Virus record (IMG/VR): IMGVR_UViG_3300036858_000014
Span: 1 to 50,445 of that record
Direction: 5' to 3' (one strand)
Origin: a virus
DNA length: 50,445 nt
The notes under the pieces were generated by a model. The model saw only the letters and a program-made list of their open reading frames with translations, was not told the DNA's origin and ran no database searches. Positions 8,122 to 16,958 of the stretch are shown one piece after another. Each line of letters starts with the position of its first letter. Position 1 is the stretch's first letter. The position numbers and the translations under genes were made by a program.

Positions 8122-8380
8122 AATCCCATCCTGTGTACTTGTGCGCTAACATCGCTAACCCCGCTGATGCAATCGTTGCGACCACATCCAAGCGGGTTAC
8201 AGCTATCGACAACACGACGGATACCCAAAACGCCGTACAGACAATACACTCAAGCAGCTTTAAGCCTACCCGCTGGTCAAGGTTGCGCAGGTGTATGAAC
8301 ATGCCAAAAAGCCCGTGCGTTTTCGTGAGCGCGTGGGCAAGATACCATGTAGCGAGTGCTTGTGTAACGAGGATTTCCAA
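8111..8380 (-). CDS. DUF1360-like membrane protein (89 aa)
   Basis: The protein has a conserved-looking ECIVCTAFWVSVVL core between two hydrophobic segments. The Cys-x2-Cys followed by an aromatic/Trp membrane helix is typical of the DUF1360 phage and sporulation membrane proteins. The fold suggests an integral membrane protein with a small cysteine site. Its role is unknown. It starts 4 bases after the upstream glycosyltransferase stop. Confidence 0.55.
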   Translation of the reverse strand: MEILVTQALATWYLAHALTKTHGLFGMFIHLRNLDQRVGLKLLECIVCTAFWVSVVLSIAVTRLDVVATIASAGLAMLAHKYTGWDYGQ

Positions 8381-8384
8381 CGGG

Positions 8385-9287
8385 TTATGCTGTCCGTTTT
8401 TGTGCTGTCTGCGCTAATTGTAACACAGTATCCAAATCAGGCGCAATAGGCGCGGTCGGTGACAGCGGTTTCCACAAATTAGGCTTGGCTTCGTAGTCAC
8501 GCTTATCAACCCACAGTGTAGCACCATGCCCAACGCGCGGGTACTTTTTGCCGCTGATTAAACCGACCTCGTGACGCGGCGGATACAGCGCTTGCACCTC
8601 GATAGCCCCTTCAAAGTAGGTATTGGCTATTTGTCCGGTCGCTACGGTAGAACTTCCACAGCACATGTCAGCATATCTCCCATACTTGGCTTGTAAACGG
8701 TCGTAATGATTGCGAACAAAGGTTTCTTGATGAGGGTTCTTTTGGTGATTGGTCGCACTTGCGCCTAAATGTATTCGGTAGTTGACCAGCGGTTTTGCAA
8801 CCCGCTTGACGCGTAACCCGGCAAGGTGGAGACGGATATACAAGTCCTCATCTTCCCCGCCGCGCATGGTTTCATCAAATCCCCCGACAGCTTCAAAAGC
8901 CAACCGGGGGAGTAACGTTGTGATGATGTGCGCCATACCGTCTCGAATGATATGAAACCCTTCGTTTGCATAGCGCACAGTATCGCCTACTTGCCAGTCT
9001 GTGTACACATACCGATTACCGCCCCCACTCGCCAGCCATGCCCCTACCGTTTCGTCAAGAAACCCCGGCGCTAATGTATCGTCAGCGTCAAGGAATACGA
9101 TAAACGGCGCGGTTGATTGTGCAACCCCTGTATTCCGCGCCCATGCCGCGCCTTGTTCACGGCTGTCGTAAACGACTTGCACGTCAACCGAATAGGTTTG
9201 GTTACAGGCGCTGGCGATTGCATCGTCAACGACCGCATAATGATGCGGCGCGACGGGAATGATAATGCTGGCGAGTGAGCTGGGCAT
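8385..9287 (-). CDS. Family 2 (GT-A) glycosyltransferase
   Basis: This 300-residue GT2 enzyme has ASIIIPVAPHHY at the N terminus, FIVFLDADDTL with the metal site at 67-70, and GGEDEDLYIRL at 143-153, the usual acidic catalytic region. The C-terminal 100 residues are an extension without clear homology. It is the first gene of the glycan cassette and lies 4 bases after the major capsid gene, so it should be expressed with the capsid. Confidence 0.88.
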   Translation of the reverse strand: MPSSLASIIIPVAPHHYAVVDDAIASACNQTYSVDVQVVYDSREQGAAWARNTGVAQSTAPFIVFLDADDTLAPGFLDETVGAWLASGGGNRYVYTDWQVGDTVRYANEGFHIIRDGMAHIITTLLPRLAFEAVGGFDETMRGGEDEDLYIRLHLAGLRVKRVAKPLVNYRIHLGASATNHQKNPHQETFVRNHYDRLQAKYGRYADMCCGSSTVATGQIANTYFEGAIEVQALYPPRHEVGLISGKKYPRVGHGATLWVDKRDYEAKPNLWKPLSPTAPIAPDLDTVLQLAQTAQKRTA

Positions 9288-9291
9288 CGGT

Positions 9292-10779
9292 TTAGCTTAC
9301 GGGCTGATAGGCGTTTGGTGAATAGTACGGGCCGTTGGCATTGAAGTAGCGCCCGCCGTTAAGGTGATAGGCGGCATCTGGATACGGATCACGCCCATAC
9401 AGGAATCCCGGCAGCGAGTAGTTCACGTTGTCAATACGCGCGGCTAACCAAGGCGTGCGCATAATCAGACGCGGGCGGGCGGCGATATAGGCTTCGACGC
9501 ACATCCCCGTTTGCCGATGGGTCATAGCATAAAACCCGCCGTTCATCGTGCGATAGGCCAGTGGGTTATAGACATCACGAAACTCTTGGATGTCTGAGTT
9601 TTCCAAATCAAACCCTTCAAGATAGGTGACTTGACGCCCCATTGCGGTTAGCGGAATGAAGTAGATAGATGAGCTAAAGCCCTGCCCTAGCGTGGTCTGT
9701 TCAATCGCGCGGGTTGTCACAACGGGCAAGCGCATACCGTTCACCCATAGGAAGTTACCCGTTCGCATTTCATCACGCATCTGTACCTGCATATCAGCCG
9801 ATACGTTCAAGCGTTCGCCGTCATTGTTTGTCACCGCACAGCCATTGGTTAAATAGCTGCAAGGCCAAATGCTGGTCAGTTTCCAGAACAAGTCAGGATG
9901 CATCGCCAGTACCCAATTCACGGGTGCAATGTTGCTGTCATCCGCCAGCGCAATCAATTGGTACATGATACCTGCGACAATATCAGTGATACTACCGCTT
10001 TGCACCGTACCTCCGACATCGGCATTACCCCAATTAAAAATGGTAGACCGTGCAGCCGCGCAAGTGTTGCCTTCCACGTCAACAACCGTATTGGTAATCA
10101 AACGGTCAAAACCGTTAAATTCCCGAATGAACCCCAACTCGGCATTGTTACCTGTGTTCGCAGTTGACCCGTGAAACAAGGTACGCATCAACACGCGGCT
10201 CATGTGTACACCCAAGCTAAACAGCGCCAAGCCAAGCGTGGTGTTTGGGTTTTGCGCCCGCTGCAATACGTCAGGAATCAGCGGAAACAAGTCGGGACGG
10301 TTCACCAGATTGCGATTCACATCGCTGTTGTTAATCCGCCCGCCTGTTTTTGCAAGGTTCGCTTGGCGTACCTTAATGAAGAAATCGGCAAACGTCGCGC
10401 GGGTAGTACACAGTTTGACCTCCCCCGCCGTCGGTGCATCACCGCAGTAATCGGTAGCATTCGTACCGCTGCCTGCCTTGACACCGCTGATAATGTCGTA
10501 TTCAGGGTTGTCAATGTTGGTTACGCCGCGATACAGTGCCGACAAAAACTGTCCTGCGGTCGGCATAACAAACGCGGCGAACATGTCCGCATCCGCGCCG
10601 GGGCGGGTGAACAAGCCGGGTACGTTCTGGTTTTGAAAGAACCCATGCGGTACTTGGATGTTCGGGCTTGGTGACAACACATCGTGCTTTTGGCCTACGT
10701 TGAGCATCCCGGCGTCGAGGAGCTTTTGGTACGCCTCAACCGGGATTTCAACACCGTCAATTTTGATTACATCACTCAT
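9292..10779 (-). CDS. Major capsid protein (HK97-type)
   Basis: This 495-residue protein follows the protease-scaffold gene, the classic HK97-type order. It has no signal peptide or enzyme motif, has a Gly/Asn/Pro-rich C terminus, and contains long strands and loops such as NWVLAMHPDLFWKL and FIPLTAMGR that recall the P-domain of phage capsids. A strong AGGAG site lies 8 bases before the ATG, fitting high expression. The identification combines position, size and composition. Length is larger than the HK97 prototype, so extra surface domains are possible. Confidence 0.85.
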   Translation of the reverse strand: MSDVIKIDGVEIPVEAYQKLLDAGMLNVGQKHDVLSPSPNIQVPHGFFQNQNVPGLFTRPGADADMFAAFVMPTAGQFLSALYRGVTNIDNPEYDIISGVKAGSGTNATDYCGDAPTAGEVKLCTTRATFADFFIKVRQANLAKTGGRINNSDVNRNLVNRPDLFPLIPDVLQRAQNPNTTLGLALFSLGVHMSRVLMRTLFHGSTANTGNNAELGFIREFNGFDRLITNTVVDVEGNTCAAARSTIFNWGNADVGGTVQSGSITDIVAGIMYQLIALADDSNIAPVNWVLAMHPDLFWKLTSIWPCSYLTNGCAVTNNDGERLNVSADMQVQMRDEMRTGNFLWVNGMRLPVVTTRAIEQTTLGQGFSSSIYFIPLTAMGRQVTYLEGFDLENSDIQEFRDVYNPLAYRTMNGGFYAMTHRQTGMCVEAYIAARPRLIMRTPWLAARIDNVNYSLPGFLYGRDPYPDAAYHLNGGRYFNANGPYYSPNAYQPVS

Positions 10780-10799
10780 GTTTATACTCCTAATCCCGG

Positions 10800-12083
10800 T
10801 TACTTGACTTCCAACGGTACATTCATACCGGGGAACATCGGGTCATACTCGACGGGTAGCTGTTCTTTCAGCTTGTTCTTATCCGCTTCACTTAGTTTGG
10901 TTTCCGGCGCTTCACTCGCACGGCGCGGCGCGTCCCCTAGTTTCGCGGTCAGGGCTGCAATTTGCGCCGTCAAATCCTTGACCTGCTTTTCGAGGGTCAT
11001 ATTCTTTTCAGACTGCGCTTTCGCGCTGGTGGTTTGTGCAGTGACAAGGGTAAGCAGCTCGCCTTGCCCTTCGATCAACTGTCCGACTAGCTCCCCAAGC
11101 GCTTTTGTGGCGCGGGTATCTTCTGAAACCTGCTGCTGTGCATCGGCGTCTACAAAATCCTTGTAGTTCACCCCGGCCTCTTTGATCTTTTCGCTTTGTT
11201 CTCGCAACTGGTCAATGCGGCTTACCGCGTCCTTGCCCATCACGAGTTCAAGCGCCGCCGCTTGCTCTGGCGTAATCTGCTGCATATCTTTTACCTCATA
11301 TTCAGTAAACGGATTCGCCGCAACCAACGGCGGCGGCAAAGTAGAAATCTCAAAGGTGTTGATGACCTTATATTGACCATCTTCAAAAGCCCACTTTGGA
11401 AATGTGAACCCATGCGAAAGCGGCGTGTCGCGCCCTTTCGTGGTGTAGTAATCGACCGCGCGTTTAGCCTCCGGGGTATCGTCAAACGTACCGACCGCAC
11501 ATACGAAATTGCCGACAGCGAATACTTGCGTGGCTTGCCCGTGTTTCGTGCCGGGGATATGCCCTAGCCACAATTCCGGCATGGGTACAAACCCCATGTT
11601 AACGCGCTTGAGATAGCCATCCCACGCCTTGTCCGTAATGATCTCGCCGTCTCTATCCTCAAAGTTATTGGAAAACACAGCGAACCAATGCGGCGTCTTG
11701 TCTTTCGTCCGGTATACGGTGAACGCATTGGACTGCTTTTGCTCACGTCCCAAAAGGCGTTTTACCAACTTGCCGACAAACCCCTCTTTTTCAGGGGTAA
11801 GCGCCACTTGCCCGCTGTCCATTTCGCCAACGGCGGGTTCGATGATGACAACCGGAATAGGGTCTACATCCGTCAGCGGCGGCGGGGTTTCCCATCGGTC
11901 ACAATAGCCCGTCGGGAGAATGGTTTCAGGCCAGCTTTGCACAATCAAACAGCTATCCCCATACTCGCCATTCGCACAAAAGAAACGGCAGTTTGCGCAC
12001 GCCTTTCCTTTTGTGATTGACAGTGGGATATAGTTTGTTTCCGCTTGTGTCAAGGGTGAAGTCATCTTCACTTGTTCATCCAT
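10800..12083 (-). CDS. Prohead protease fused to scaffold domain
   Basis: This 427-residue protein has three parts. Residues 28-63 hold a cysteine cluster (ACANCRFFC, then CLIVQ and GYCDRWE; Cys 29, 32, 36, 45, 61), a possible metal site. Residues about 120-265 look like a serine prohead protease: LGH with His175, PLSHGF with Ser223, and a late ANPFTEYE segment. Residues 270-427 are charged coiled coil, as in scaffolds. Protease-scaffold fusions shape the procapsid and are then cleaved. The gene sits between portal and capsid genes as expected. Confidence 0.8.
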   Translation of the reverse strand: MDEQVKMTSPLTQAETNYIPLSITKGKACANCRFFCANGEYGDSCLIVQSWPETILPTGYCDRWETPPPLTDVDPIPVVIIEPAVGEMDSGQVALTPEKEGFVGKLVKRLLGREQKQSNAFTVYRTKDKTPHWFAVFSNNFEDRDGEIITDKAWDGYLKRVNMGFVPMPELWLGHIPGTKHGQATQVFAVGNFVCAVGTFDDTPEAKRAVDYYTTKGRDTPLSHGFTFPKWAFEDGQYKVINTFEISTLPPPLVAANPFTEYEVKDMQQITPEQAAALELVMGKDAVSRIDQLREQSEKIKEAGVNYKDFVDADAQQQVSEDTRATKALGELVGQLIEGQGELLTLVTAQTTSAKAQSEKNMTLEKQVKDLTAQIAALTAKLGDAPRRASEAPETKLSEADKNKLKEQLPVEYDPMFPGMNVPLEVK

Positions 12084-12397
12084 TAATAAAACCTTTCGCG
12101 CGACTCTTCAAGCTGCTCATGGCGGTTATCGATCCATACAAAGCGAATGACAATCTCATCTTTAAATGGCGATAGATTCACACTGTCTAATGTGTCGCTA
12201 TTGGTCGCATAGAAAAAATTCCCCGTAACCCACCAGCGACGATAAAACACGCCACCTTGTACGAGAATGCCGATAACTTTGCGGTTGAGCATCCAAGGAT
12301 AAACCGTTTGCCATGTATCGTTTTGAACAGACGCGACAAAATCACCGACTGTCATTTCAATTGGATGACGCCAGTCATAAGTTGTGTCAGTATCCAC
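12083..12397 (-). CDS. Hypothetical protein (104 aa) between portal and protease
   Basis: It is rich in Trp, Tyr and Phe (WQTVYPWML, FYRRWWVTGNFFY), with no signal peptide. It overlaps the portal gene by 11 bases and touches the protease-scaffold gene, so it belongs to the head module. It may be a small morphogenesis factor, but I do not recognise a family. Confidence 0.6.
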   Translation of the reverse strand: MDTDTTYDWRHPIEMTVGDFVASVQNDTWQTVYPWMLNRKVIGILVQGGVFYRRWWVTGNFFYATNSDTLDSVNLSPFKDEIVIRFVWIDNRHEQLEESRERFY

Positions 12398-14474
12398 CTT
12401 TTGCCCGCCCTGTTGTTTTCTCTAACTCACATTTGCAGTTATACCCGCCACATTTCAATGCACTTGATTTTGGCATGATATGCGCGTGCCATTCTTTATA
12501 CCGATGCTTTTGCCCGTTCAAACGGCGGCAGTCGTCGCAGTGTTCCGTATCCCCATACTTCCAAATATACATGCCGTTTGCATCGGCACTCAACACCCCG
12601 GCATCATAGAACTCTTGCAGCGACTTATTCGACCACATCGCCGCCCGCATGTCAGGCGTGCCGATGAATACCCCATCGGCACCGAATATCTTGTTCGCCG
12701 CATCGGATACATAGCTGCTGTTTGCCGCGAGTAATCCTGCAATCGTTTCTTTTTCATCAGTCGGTAAATCAGCATAGCTTTCGACTTCAACCCCGCCCGC
12801 CGCTAGCCCGTCTAGGTAAGCCGCGCGTCCATAGGTATTCAGTGCAGAACGCATACGGATACCAAAAGACGCTTTGCTAACCGTGCCTTCGGCGGCGTCC
12901 TGCATAATCAGTTCTACGTTTCGGGTGTATTCGTCACGGGTGTCGGTGTATGCCTTGACATCACGATAGGCGTTCCCCCGTCTGCCCATGTGAGCATCAA
13001 TGTAGGATGCGAATCGTAACGTGCGATTAGCTGTTCCATCGTCAGTCGTTCCCCGTTGTCGAGGTACGGTGTCGGTGTTGGGTGTCTGGTTATCAGCGGT
13101 TGTTTCGGCAGTGGGCGGCGTAACGTTCGGGTCAATAGGTGTTTCATCATCCGCAATAAGTACATCATCACTACCCTCTTTCGGGTCACTGGACGGCAAA
13201 CGAATTTGCCCGTCGCTATCCATCAGGACATCACCGAACTCCGCCACATTGTTAGCTAGTAACTGCAATGCCGTTTCGTCGTCAATAAGGCCGGATGATT
13301 TGAGCGATGTAGCGATACCTGCCCATAAACTTGCTTGCTCGGCCTTCTGTTTATCCCCATCCGCGTCTTGATGCTTGAATTGAAATTCGAGATACGGGGG
13401 TAAGACTGTCCAATTTACAAAGCGCGTGAGCATTTGCAGGATGTAGCCAAACATCTTGCCTTGCCCCTTTTGCGCCAAGATAATCGACTGTGTACCCGTG
13501 CCTAAGCCCTGTCCCGTAAGAGGCCAAATGTCTTGTGGGTCAACACCAAGCGCAAGGGCTAACTTATTGACGTGTAGATCAATAAACTCTTTTTGACTAA
13601 AGCCTTCAGGTACGGTGCTAAAGGGAATGGTTTTGGCGTCAACGGGTTTTTCAGGATCAAGTGAATTAAGCACCAGCGTCTTGTGCCAAATGCTTGCCCC
13701 TACCGCTTGCCTATCGGCTTCATAACTGCGCTTGATATTTGTCCACTGCTTTTCCGTAATGCCGCTGAGTGCCAAAATACCGGACGGCGGCAAATCAGAC
13801 AGCATTTCGTAATCGTGCCGATTGAGAAACACGTCAACGAATGCCTCTTGTGCATACCGCGAGAGCGCACAAAAGCCGTTCCCGTACCCGCGTCGGTACG
13901 GGGTACTCAAATCTGCCCACCGCCAGACGCGCGACGTATGCATTCGGTGCATACTGCCGTCTTCCTCATTCCAGTACACAACCGGATATTCGTTTACCGG
14001 GGTTGCAACGCACGATAAACTGTCGAGTACGTTAACGGCTATCACCTTACCCGTTAAGGCGCGGTCAGCTTTGCCGCCGCCGACGATTTCAACAACGCCG
14101 CCGAAATCCTGATGCACAAAATCCCAAAGCAGTTTACCAATAAACGATTCCCACCCGTTCCCCATGTCGGCATATTGCAGCACGTCTTGATAATATTCGA
14201 CGTTGCGTTTGCCTTTGACCTCCCAAGGTGTGGCTTGCACCTTTTTAATCAGCGCTGCTACCGCCCCCTGCCAGAGCGAGTTGCCAAGCGTGTAGGACAA
14301 TTGACGCAAATGCAAATCACGCACGCGCAAACCCCATGTTGGCAGCGGGTCAGAATGCGTCACCACGTCATACCACATACCGCCGTCACCGACGCCGTAT
14401 GCGTAGTCTTTGCTTAAATTCAGGTCAGCCGTTTGTACGGATTGCCGGATTACACGCGGGTCATAAGTGGTCAT
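12387..14474 (-). CDS. Portal protein fused to MuF-like minor head domain
   Basis: This 695-residue protein has an N-terminal portal region (about 1-430) with LALALGVDPQDIWPL, a segment common in HK97/SPP1-type portals. A low-complexity Thr/Pro/Asp linker follows near 440-475. The C-terminal part (about 480-695) ends with YGDTEHCDDCRRLNG, then KSSALKCGGYNCKCEL, the cysteine pattern of the Phage_Mu_F family. Portals form the DNA gateway; MuF proteins are injected or interior head proteins. Such fusions occur in phages. The terminase lies 3 bases upstream. Confidence 0.88.
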   Translation of the reverse strand: MTTYDPRVIRQSVQTADLNLSKDYAYGVGDGGMWYDVVTHSDPLPTWGLRVRDLHLRQLSYTLGNSLWQGAVAALIKKVQATPWEVKGKRNVEYYQDVLQYADMGNGWESFIGKLLWDFVHQDFGGVVEIVGGGKADRALTGKVIAVNVLDSLSCVATPVNEYPVVYWNEEDGSMHRMHTSRVWRWADLSTPYRRGYGNGFCALSRYAQEAFVDVFLNRHDYEMLSDLPPSGILALSGITEKQWTNIKRSYEADRQAVGASIWHKTLVLNSLDPEKPVDAKTIPFSTVPEGFSQKEFIDLHVNKLALALGVDPQDIWPLTGQGLGTGTQSIILAQKGQGKMFGYILQMLTRFVNWTVLPPYLEFQFKHQDADGDKQKAEQASLWAGIATSLKSSGLIDDETALQLLANNVAEFGDVLMDSDGQIRLPSSDPKEGSDDVLIADDETPIDPNVTPPTAETTADNQTPNTDTVPRQRGTTDDGTANRTLRFASYIDAHMGRRGNAYRDVKAYTDTRDEYTRNVELIMQDAAEGTVSKASFGIRMRSALNTYGRAAYLDGLAAGGVEVESYADLPTDEKETIAGLLAANSSYVSDAANKIFGADGVFIGTPDMRAAMWSNKSLQEFYDAGVLSADANGMYIWKYGDTEHCDDCRRLNGQKHRYKEWHAHIMPKSSALKCGGYNCKCELEKTTGRAKGGY

Positions 14475-14477
14475 GTA

Positions 14478-15803
14478 TTAATACCGTAGATGCCATGTGA
14501 GATAACGCAATGCATCGAGGCAGTGGTCATCTACTTTAAGCGGTTTAGGTTCACCAATAGAGGCTTGCGTACCGGGATTGTAACGATAGCTTTGAAATTC
14601 ACGTATCAGGTTAACGCAACGCGGATGGATTTTAAGCTGTCTTACACCGTTGCCATCGCATACCAAACGACGTAGGTTTTTGATGCCTTCAGATACGGTA
14701 TGCGTTGCACCCGTCGCATTTAACCCCATTGACCATAGCCGTGCTTTTAATTCCGCCGCGCTGCTATCCACATAAGCGAGGGTTGGGTGCTGATACGGAA
14801 GCGCCATTACGTTTTGCACGCTGGCATCGGTGAGTTCGTTTGTAACCACGTATTCATAGAACACATTAACACCGCCCGTTGGGGTAATATTTGCCAACAA
14901 AAATACGCGCGGGTGATAACTCTCTGTACCAACGCCCTGTCCTGCGCTATACCCATCGTCAACACCCCACTCTATAGGCCAGTCGGGATTATATTCCGCG
15001 TCGGCAGTGACGTTATGCTCAACACTGAAGTTGTCATAAATCACGCCTTCCGCTTGCACCCAACGGCCTAACACAAGACGCTCATATTGCATCCCGGTTA
15101 ACCGTTCAAGGTTTGCAAGGTATTCGGGCGGGTTATGCGGGTTGTCTTTCGCGCTACTGTAGTAAACCGATGCTTCCCTGCCGATGATCAAACGCTGGTT
15201 AATCCAGTGCAAGGGGCTATCAGGATTTGTCATGAGAATGATTTGCCGATATTCGCCCACAGGGGAGCGCATACGGGCAATAATTTCGTTATAGTCTTGC
15301 TCGGTGAACGCGGTCGCTTCCTCAAACAGACAGATGCTTAACCCGCCATCCCCGCCGATAGACCGCACGCTTTCGCGCTGATCATCGTCATTCATCCCAC
15401 CCCAATACAGCGTACCCCCGTTGGCATACGCAAACTGGCGGTCAGATTTCTTCTTTTCGGCGATTGCGGTGTTACGCTTCATCACCGACTGCCACATAAA
15501 CGGGACAATCGACTTGCCCGCCCATTCCTGCGCTTTACGCATCATAAGACCCGTTGCGCCGGGGTAGCGTTGCATATAGCGGTTGACCAGTTCCAAGCCA
15601 AGGCGCGACTTACCGCCCCCTGCCGACCCTGTTAGCAGAATAACAGGCGAACGATCCTCAAGCGCGGGTAGCTGCCACGCGAGAGGGGTATAACCGTCAT
15701 TCGGTACTGTTGGTATTGCCGTTAAGTTGGTGCTGATGTGTTGCACCAACGAGTCGAACAAAGTCAGCTTGGATTGCGCTAAGTGCGCTGCTGTCTGATA
15801 CAT
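14478..15803 (-). CDS. terL: Terminase large subunit
   Basis: This 441-residue packaging ATPase/nuclease has Walker A GSAGGGKS at 59-66, Walker B LSICLFEEA at about 155-163, and coupling motif IILMTNP at 188-194. The RNase-H-like nuclease acidic residues are visible as GVDDGYSAG (Asp282/283), AYVDSSAAEL (Asp346) and VDDHCLDALRYL (Asp425/426/430). All key residues are present, so it should be active. The start at 15803 overlaps the small subunit gene by 107 bases; no ATG lies between it and Walker A. Confidence 0.95.
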   Translation of the reverse strand: MYQTAAHLAQSKLTLFDSLVQHISTNLTAIPTVPNDGYTPLAWQLPALEDRSPVILLTGSAGGGKSRLGLELVNRYMQRYPGATGLMMRKAQEWAGKSIVPFMWQSVMKRNTAIAEKKKSDRQFAYANGGTLYWGGMNDDDQRESVRSIGGDGGLSICLFEEATAFTEQDYNEIIARMRSPVGEYRQIILMTNPDSPLHWINQRLIIGREASVYYSSAKDNPHNPPEYLANLERLTGMQYERLVLGRWVQAEGVIYDNFSVEHNVTADAEYNPDWPIEWGVDDGYSAGQGVGTESYHPRVFLLANITPTGGVNVFYEYVVTNELTDASVQNVMALPYQHPTLAYVDSSAAELKARLWSMGLNATGATHTVSEGIKNLRRLVCDGNGVRQLKIHPRCVNLIREFQSYRYNPGTQASIGEPKPLKVDDHCLDALRYLTWHLRY

Positions 15804-16356
15804 TCCGTCTCACGCTATCTAACATCGCACTCATGAGCAGTATTGCTTGCTCTGCAGTAATGGCGCGTTCCTTCTGAAAATCAATCTTATGCACGGTTTC
15901 GACCAGCTTACGGCGCTGCTCTAGCTTGTCGCGTATCTCTTGTTCAGTCGCGTAATGCAGCACCCGTCTGTCGATGATGTCGCGCATTTCGGCAAGCAAG
16001 ATAACACACTTGCCGTAGTCATCTTTATGGAACGCCATTTGCATGTCAATAACCGACTTGCGAATCGCTTTCCACGCCTCCCCGCTTTCCTCTGTGTCAA
16101 GCGCCTCAAAGTTGCTGAGTAGCAGCGCGTCAATAAGGTTAATGTCATGTCGTAATGACAGCAGTTCAGGGTCGCTAGACGCATCCTGATATGCACTTAG
16201 CAGCTTGTCGGGTAAGTACTTGCTATAGCGTAGGTGTTTCGTCTGCGGCAACGCTAACCCGTTGGGTGTTTTGCCGCCATGTATTCGACAACGCCCGTTA
16301 GCCATCGCAGGCGCTTTACAGGGTTCACCGTTTCGTCGTTTCGCTCCACATTCCAT
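15697..16356 (-). CDS. terS: Terminase small subunit
   Basis: This 219-residue protein begins with a small zinc-finger-like module (CGAKRRNGEPCKAPAM, then GRCRIHGGKTPNG), the HGG-type N terminus seen in many phage small terminases. A helical region suited to DNA recognition and oligomerisation follows. It lies directly upstream of the large subunit, with a long overlap that suggests coupled translation. Confidence 0.8.
   Translation of the reverse strand: MECGAKRRNGEPCKAPAMANGRCRIHGGKTPNGLALPQTKHLRYSKYLPDKLLSAYQDASSDPELLSLRHDINLIDALLLSNFEALDTEESGEAWKAIRKSVIDMQMAFHKDDYGKCVILLAEMRDIIDRRVLHYATEQEIRDKLEQRRKLVETVHKIDFQKERAITAEQAILLMSAMLDSVRRNVSDSSALSAIQADFVRLVGATHQHQLNGNTNSTE
16144..16159. repeat. 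Dispersed palindrome site 2 (GTCAT-GTCGTA-ATGAC)
   Basis: Perfect arms, flanked by T and A as in the 18-bp consensus. It lies inside the terminase small-subunit gene. Confidence 0.65.
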
Positions 16357-16381
16357 AAGGGTTATATACTTCTATAGGGGT

Positions 16382-16729
16382 TTATGTCGGTATCGCATTA
16401 ATGTTAAACTGTCGAATGCCTATTTTCGTCTCGCTCGGATTGGTCAGCGTAGCAGTCGCGTACACCGTACACAGCCCCGCCGCAACCATCGTGAATTTTG
16501 CCCGTACCGCGTCACTACTCACGCCCGCATTTGTACCTTGCTGCGATGTGAACACCGCATCCGTTCCCGCGTCTTTGGTTGCCAGACTGGTTTCTGCTGA
16601 TGTCCATGTAACTGTCGATACGGACTGACCGGGATGCGATTGTAACCACGCAAGAAACGACAATTCAGCAAAGATAGACTCACCAACCGTCGCTTCGATA
16701 ATCTGTTCAGGCGTTATCGTCAGGGTCAT
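16382..16729 (-). CDS. Ig-like virion-associated domain protein
   Basis: This 115-residue all-beta protein contains VTWTSAETSLATKDAG and a terminal strand pattern VYATATLTNPSE that look like a bacterial Ig-like domain. Phages use such single-domain proteins as capsid or tail decorations. It overlaps the upstream gene by 23 bases. The fold call comes from composition and strand pattern only. Confidence 0.45.
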   Translation of the reverse strand: MTLTITPEQIIEATVGESIFAELSFLAWLQSHPGQSVSTVTWTSAETSLATKDAGTDAVFTSQQGTNAGVSSDAVRAKFTMVAAGLCTVYATATLTNPSETKIGIRQFNINAIPT

Positions 16730-16958
16730 AAAACACCGGGTTACTTAATGGGTCAAAATACAGGGGGTTACGGGTTGCAAGATACCGAACCGGATTGGAT
16801 TGCGGGTCTACGATAACGTTATTCGCCAGCGGGTCGATATACAGCGGATTGCGTTCGGGTAAATAGTACACATCGGTTTCACCCACAAACGGGATGGCAC
16901 TAAACGCATGGGTACCGACTAGCCCCGGTAATCCGATAACGTCAAGATAGCCACTCAT
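16707..16958 (-). CDS. Short protein with NPLYxDPL repeats (83 aa)
   Basis: After a glycine-rich start, the protein repeats a 10-11-residue unit: RNPLYIDPLANNV, then VDPQSNPVRYL, RNPLYFDPLSNPV and FYDPDDN. Alternating Asn-Pro, aromatic and Asp-Pro residues suggest a rigid repetitive beta structure, as in fibre shafts. It is ATGA-coupled to the fibre-like protein upstream. I know no named family for it. Confidence 0.55.
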   Translation of the reverse strand: MSGYLDVIGLPGLVGTHAFSAIPFVGETDVYYLPERNPLYIDPLANNVIVDPQSNPVRYLATRNPLYFDPLSNPVFYDPDDNA

